Positions 61,471 through 64,000 of a DNA stretch of 64,000 bases are shown piece after piece. The position numbers were made by a program, and so were the translations under genes. Under the pieces are notes generated by a model that made no database searches, was not told the origin of the DNA, and saw only the letters and a program-made list of their open reading frames with translations. This stretch comes from Serratia oryzae (GTDB taxonomy: Bacteria > Pseudomonadota > Gammaproteobacteria > Enterobacterales > Enterobacteriaceae), in contig NZ_MOXD01000003.1 in NCBI RefSeq assembly GCF_001976145.1, positions 248,001 to 312,000 of the forward strand, given 5' to 3'. Within the stretch, counting starts at the first letter, position 1. Each line of letters begins with the position of its first letter.

Positions 61471-63162
61471 TTATTGACGTAATAAGGTCACCTGCTCCGG
61501 TGACCGGGTTATCGTTTCTGGCCCCGGGCAGGCCGACGCCGCCGGGACCAGAGTGATTTCAACGCGGCGATTGGCCGCCCGCCCGGCAGCCGTCTCATTG
61601 CTGGCCACCGGCTGGGTCGCCCCAAAGCCCTGCACGGCAAAACAGCTTGCGGGCACTGCGCTGTTTTGTATTATCCAGTCACGCACCGCCTCGGCCCGAT
61701 GGAGAGACAGCGCCTGATTACTTTTCGCATTGCCTGTAGCGTCGGTATGACCACTCACCACAATCAGCCACCCCGGCTGGGCATGAAGGGTCGCCAACGC
61801 GTTGCTCAACACCGGGATAGCGCTCGGTTTAAGCTGAAATCGACCGGTATCAAACAGCGACAGGCTGTCGAGCCGCACGGTTTGCGACGCGGCCGCCGTC
61901 GCGTCTGACGAGGGTGCCTGCAAGGATGCGGCGGGCGCCCAGTCACCGATAGCACGCTGTACTGCCGCATACAGCGGTTCCCCCGAGTACAACCCCAGCC
62001 CCAACGACAGTGGAACGCCCTGACGTTGATAACGGGCCAACTGCTGTTCATCTTCACGCAAGTGCTGTTGCGCCTGCAGTTTTGGCTCCGGGGGCGTTCC
62101 GTCCAAAAGACGATACTGCACCAGATCCTGACCAATACGGCTCGTCAGGCGCTGGTTATTGACAAAACTTGCCAACAACGCCGCCGCCATAAACAGCGCC
62201 AATGAAGCGCCGCCCCACCACCCGATGCGTTGCGCTGGCGTCAACCCGCCCCGCTTCGGCAACAGCGGCAATACGAGGTCAGGAAACGGCAGTGCCAATG
62301 CGGGCAATGCCGACAACGGCGCCGTGAGCGTGGTGCCACGCTGCAAAACGCGCTGCCACAGGTTATCGCCACCACCGCGCATTGCGGTCATCCTCACCGC
62401 CAACCACTGCGGGCGTAAAGGCGGCAATGCTGTCTGCGCCGTCGTCAGTTCATCCACCACCACCGCATTCAACCAGCGCAGTGCGTCGTCCAGCCACAGA
62501 GCCTGCGACAGTCGACCTTCGGCGGCCAGGCGCTCTGTACCTGTCTTCCTCGCCTCGACAAAAGACGGGACAGCGGCGTGACCACGCCAGTCCGTCATCC
62601 CCTCACCCGCATCAACAAACCAGCCTTCATCGGCTCCCGGCGCAGCAAAATAGCCACACAGCCAGAACGGTGTCGCAGAGCTCAAGGCTCGGCACTGGCT
62701 GATGGCACTGCGCCAATGGTGCAGTTGCCCGCGCAAGGCGGCTTCGTCCTGATGCTGTTCAGGCACCACACTCAGCATCAGTGACAGATGCGGTAACACC
62801 TCCGGACGATGGGCGGCGAGCCACTGCACGGTGTGTTGCAGGCTGTCCGGCGTTGGCGTGGCCAGATAAGCGCCCTGTACCGTGGCACGAAAGGTTTCCC
62901 CGCGGGCAAACAAACGTGCGGTATCTCCACACACCAATACCAGCGATCCCGTTAGCCTGGTGGGCAAATTTATCGCCGGGGCTGAGGTGGCCAGGAGCGG
63001 TTCACGGCGGATCATCAACCAGCAAGCCAGTGCGACAGTCAGCAACACCGCCGCGGTCAATCCCCATCGGGAAGCCGTTGCCAGCGGCAGGAACACCCAG
63101 ACCAACAGCAATACCAGCAATCCCGCCCAGCACCACAGCAAGCACCGTGAAACGGTTGTCAT
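61471..63162 (-). CDS. T6SS OmpA-domain membrane protein
   Basis: The 563-residue protein has two N-terminal TM helices (CLLWCWAGLLVLLLVWVFLPL and GLTAAVLLTVALACWLMI), a cytoplasmic or periplasmic middle domain, a third TM at about 318-338 (WWGGASLALFMAAALLASFV) and a C-terminal OmpA domain. The last has the peptidoglycan-binding signature VVSGHTDATGNAKSNQALSLHRAEAV and AANRRVEITL. In some T6SS the OmpA module is fused to TssL; here tssL is a separate short gene just upstream, so this protein probably supplies cell-wall anchoring to the TssJLM complex. Hcp follows after 12 bases. Confidence 0.85.
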   Translation of the reverse strand: MTTVSRCLLWCWAGLLVLLLVWVFLPLATASRWGLTAAVLLTVALACWLMIRREPLLATSAPAINLPTRLTGSLVLVCGDTARLFARGETFRATVQGAYLATPTPDSLQHTVQWLAAHRPEVLPHLSLMLSVVPEQHQDEAALRGQLHHWRSAISQCRALSSATPFWLCGYFAAPGADEGWFVDAGEGMTDWRGHAAVPSFVEARKTGTERLAAEGRLSQALWLDDALRWLNAVVVDELTTAQTALPPLRPQWLAVRMTAMRGGGDNLWQRVLQRGTTLTAPLSALPALALPFPDLVLPLLPKRGGLTPAQRIGWWGGASLALFMAAALLASFVNNQRLTSRIGQDLVQYRLLDGTPPEPKLQAQQHLREDEQQLARYQRQGVPLSLGLGLYSGEPLYAAVQRAIGDWAPAASLQAPSSDATAAASQTVRLDSLSLFDTGRFQLKPSAIPVLSNALATLHAQPGWLIVVSGHTDATGNAKSNQALSLHRAEAVRDWIIQNSAVPASCFAVQGFGATQPVASNETAAGRAANRRVEITLVPAASACPGPETITRSPEQVTLLRQ

Positions 63163-63172
63163 TAGAACATCC

Positions 63173-63817
63173 TCACGACAGCGTCTGCTGCACCCACTGT
63201 TGCAGGCTCAGGTGCAATCCCCACCACAGCCCCGCCAGTGCCACAACGGCCAACAACGCGCGCCACCACAGGGAACGTGCACCGCGCCGATACCTGCGGC
63301 CACGGGGCTTGACCACCATCGGCGTCGGCTGCGGCAAGGTAAACGGCGGCACTAGCCGCTCAAGCGTCGCCAGCATCGCCTCTCTGTCCGGCGCATCCTC
63401 ATCCCGGTACTGGCCACTGAATCCCAACAGCAGTACCCGATGAAAACAGGTCAACACTGCCACGTTCGGTGCCGGTTGACGCAGCACGCCGCGAATACGC
63501 TCCCACAGCAGTTCGCCTGCCCCCAACGTATTGAAGTAGCGGGTTTGCAACGGTGAGTTCAGCCATTCACGGTAACCGGCGTCCTGTACTTTACGGCTCA
63601 TCACCGCACCATCCAGCAAGGCGCATTGCGCATACAGGATATGGTCAATATCAGCAGCACTGAGCCCCGCCGCAGTCAGCGCGGCACGGGCCTCATCCAC
63701 CTGTACACAGGCAGTGCGGTACAGCCCTCGGCCATCCTCGGCTTGCCAGCCGTTACGCAATTGGCAGACCGTACGCCAGGTGTCATGTAACACCCCGTCT
63801 ATCGCTATCGTGGTCAT
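63173..63817 (-). CDS. tssL: TssL (DotU), T6SS inner-membrane protein
   Basis: TssL joins TssM in the membrane complex and recruits the baseplate through TssK. The 214-residue product has the DotU hook domain: VDEARAALTAAGLSAADIDHILYAQCALLDGAVM, WLNSPLQTRYFNTLGAGELLWERI, VLTCFHRVLLLGFSGQYR. One C-terminal TM helix follows (WWRALLAVVALAGLWWGLHLSL). There is no OmpA extension. Its start overlaps the tssK stop by four bases (ATGA). Confidence 0.93.
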   Translation of the reverse strand: MTTIAIDGVLHDTWRTVCQLRNGWQAEDGRGLYRTACVQVDEARAALTAAGLSAADIDHILYAQCALLDGAVMSRKVQDAGYREWLNSPLQTRYFNTLGAGELLWERIRGVLRQPAPNVAVLTCFHRVLLLGFSGQYRDEDAPDREAMLATLERLVPPFTLPQPTPMVVKPRGRRYRRGARSLWWRALLAVVALAGLWWGLHLSLQQWVQQTLS

Positions 63818-64000
63818 GAACGCAGCACCGCAAACAGTTCAAGTTGCACATCACCCAAGGTTCCCGGCACGTAAAACGCGCAGGCCCCGGCCGCCAGCAT
63901 GGCACGGGCCGCATCGTTATCGAGCGTCAGGGCAAAGTACTGGTTCTCCAGCCGCAGCGGGATGGCGGCGGGTACATGACTCAACGCCACCAAAGGCACA
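63814..64000 (-). CDS. tssK: TssK, T6SS baseplate adaptor (C-terminal part)
   Basis: The last 61 codons are visible; the gene runs off the window's right edge. The fragment reads PLVALSHVPAAIPLRLENQYFALTLD, then a short beta segment, ending LGDVQLELFAVLRS. The IPLRLENQYF-like segment and the LELFAV(L/I)R terminus are characteristic of the TssK C-terminal domain that binds TssL and TssM. Position directly before tssL supports this. It is partial, so the start and N-terminal shoulder domain cannot be described. Confidence 0.85.
   Translation of the reverse strand, partial: VPLVALSHVPAAIPLRLENQYFALTLDNDAARAMLAAGACAFYVPGTLGDVQLELFAVLRS

Overview
The window looks like a chromosomal segment of an enterobacterium, most likely Serratia or a close Yersiniaceae relative. 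This rests on an sbcB and puu gene set close to the E. coli proteins, two ERIC-type palindromes, REP-like GGGAGAGGG hairpins, and a type VI secretion (T6SS) cluster whose Tae4/Tai4 pair is of the kind known from Serratia. The species call is an inference from remembered protein families; no database was searched.

Region 1 (1-10.3 kb) is housekeeping and catabolic. It holds the start of a reductase-like gene, two small ORFs, sbcB (exonuclease I), and a split putrescine-utilisation locus: puuP and puuA leftward, puuR and puuB rightward, with puuC, puuD and puuE absent here. A CirA-like TonB-dependent siderophore receptor follows, behind a near-ideal Fur box.

Region 2 (10.4-20.8 kb) is a leftward cluster built around homologues of the E. 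coli anaerobic allantoin pathway. It encodes FdrA, YlbE and YlbF-like proteins (AllFGH, oxamic transcarbamylase), a carbamate kinase and an AllS-like LysR regulator. It also has an MHS-family transporter and two small polytopic membrane proteins absent from the E. coli all operon. No allantoinase or ureidoglycolate enzymes are present, so it probably takes up a ureido acid such as oxalurate and gains ATP through carbamoyl phosphate. Two FNR-like boxes and two CRP-like boxes lie in its upstream regions, and an ERIC element sits in each of its two main leaders.

Region 3 (20.9-33.8 kb) is an acquired defence segment. A tRNA 3'-end-like att remnant and a P4-type integrase precede a type I-E CRISPR array (22 repeats, 21 spacers), its leader, and a complete cas operon read leftward (cas3, cse1, cse2, cas7, cas5, cas6e, cas1, cas2). 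An internally duplicated four-zinc-ribbon protein lies immediately upstream of cas3.

Region 4 (33.9-64 kb) is a T6SS cluster, all leftward: tssK (partial), tssL, an OmpA-domain membrane protein, hcp, clpV, vgrG, cargo, second vgrG, tae4/tai4, a lipase with two tandem immunity paralogues, PAAR, an accessory membrane protein, tssM, a lipoprotein, tssF, tssG, tssJ and tssE. tssA, tssB and tssC are not in view. The two vgrG genes are recent duplicates. The segment between them carries an unrecognised ~750-residue putative effector, a SUMF1-type lipoprotein, a decayed second copy of that lipoprotein gene and an orphan Tai4-like immunity gene. This cargo is the most likely place in the window for something undescribed.
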